Part shown: piece by piece, positions 12,881 through 12,986 of the stretch
How the letters are laid out: the number at the start of each line of letters is the position of its first letter
How positions within the stretch are numbered: position 1 is the stretch's first letter
Source of the DNA: Baffinella frigidus
Lineage: Eukaryota; Cryptophyceae; Cryptomonadales; Baffinellaceae
DNA: 12,986 bases
Reading direction: 5' to 3'
NCBI GenBank assembly: GCA_026770585.1
Contig: MU646406.1
Coordinates: 677,791-690,776 of the forward strand
Notes under the pieces: model-generated
Seen by the model: the letters and a program-made list of their open reading frames with translations, nothing else
The model's database searches: none
What the model was told of the DNA's origin: nothing
Program-made: the position numbers and the translations under genes

Positions 12881-12986
12881 TTTGGGGTTTGGGGGTTAGG
12901 GTTTGGGGATTGGGGATTGGGGTTTGGGGTTTGGGGTTTGGGGTTTGGAGGATTAGAGTTTGGAGTTTGGGGTTTGGGGTTTGGGG
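12881..12986 (+). repeat. TTTGGGG telomere-like tract at the right edge
   Basis: About 14 units of TTTGGGG carry variants (GTTAGGG, GATTGGGG, GTTTGGAG). The G-rich strand runs 5' to 3' toward the right edge, the orientation expected of a right chromosome end. The variants and the similar tract at position 1 make an interstitial array equally possible. Confidence 0.75.

Noticed and set aside
12881-12986. True chromosome end
   Set aside because: Orientation fits, but unit variants and a similar tract at the left edge in the wrong orientation for an end make this unproven.

Overview
This is a gene-poor, repeat-dense piece of a eukaryotic nuclear genome. TTTAGGG/TTTGGGG-type telomere-like tracts, one gene of the MYND zinc-finger class, no bacterial operon structure and a very high load of short inverted-repeat elements all point to a protist. 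A microalga is likely, perhaps one with a complex plastid, but I cannot fix the lineage from the sequence. I found no rRNA, tRNA, CRISPR array, transposase or reverse transcriptase.

Layout. 1-30: telomere-like start. 285-1606: two diverged copies of one host segment, carrying different inserted elements, plus foldback elements F (653-803) and E (1005-1177). 1659-1869: degenerate TTTAGGG/TGTAGGG array. 2061-2908 (minus): the one convincing gene, a MYND-finger protein split by a 5-bp tandem duplication. 3089-5285: GC-rich region framed by a large imperfect inverted repeat (3089-3545 against 4945-5285). 5421-5870: a weak candidate two-exon minus-strand gene. 6100-9057: a dense cluster of ~118-bp family A miniature inverted-repeat elements mixed with family B, a 302-bp element G, a segmental tandem duplication and a GC-rich tandem array. 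9096-9670: short tandem repeats and a third family B copy. 9671-10316: AT-richer, essentially empty. 10317-10966: element I, then a family A copy, a hairpin cluster and truncated family A ends. 11079-12690: a satellite-like array of several repeat modules, invaded by elements K and D. 12881-12986: TTTGGGG-rich tract.

The window is best read as a graveyard and nursery of non-autonomous, TA-targeting foldback elements (families A, B, C and I), which presumably depend on a transposase encoded elsewhere. Two points stand out. First, families A, B and D have unrelated ends but share a recognisable ~45-bp core built from CCTAC(A/G)GTAGG and CCTAGGGCCCTA words. Second, paralogous copies inside the window serve as empty sites and show insertion points directly: TA duplications for A and C, GTG for K, and none visible for D.

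No multi-gene pathway can be inferred. The genes do not obviously work together.
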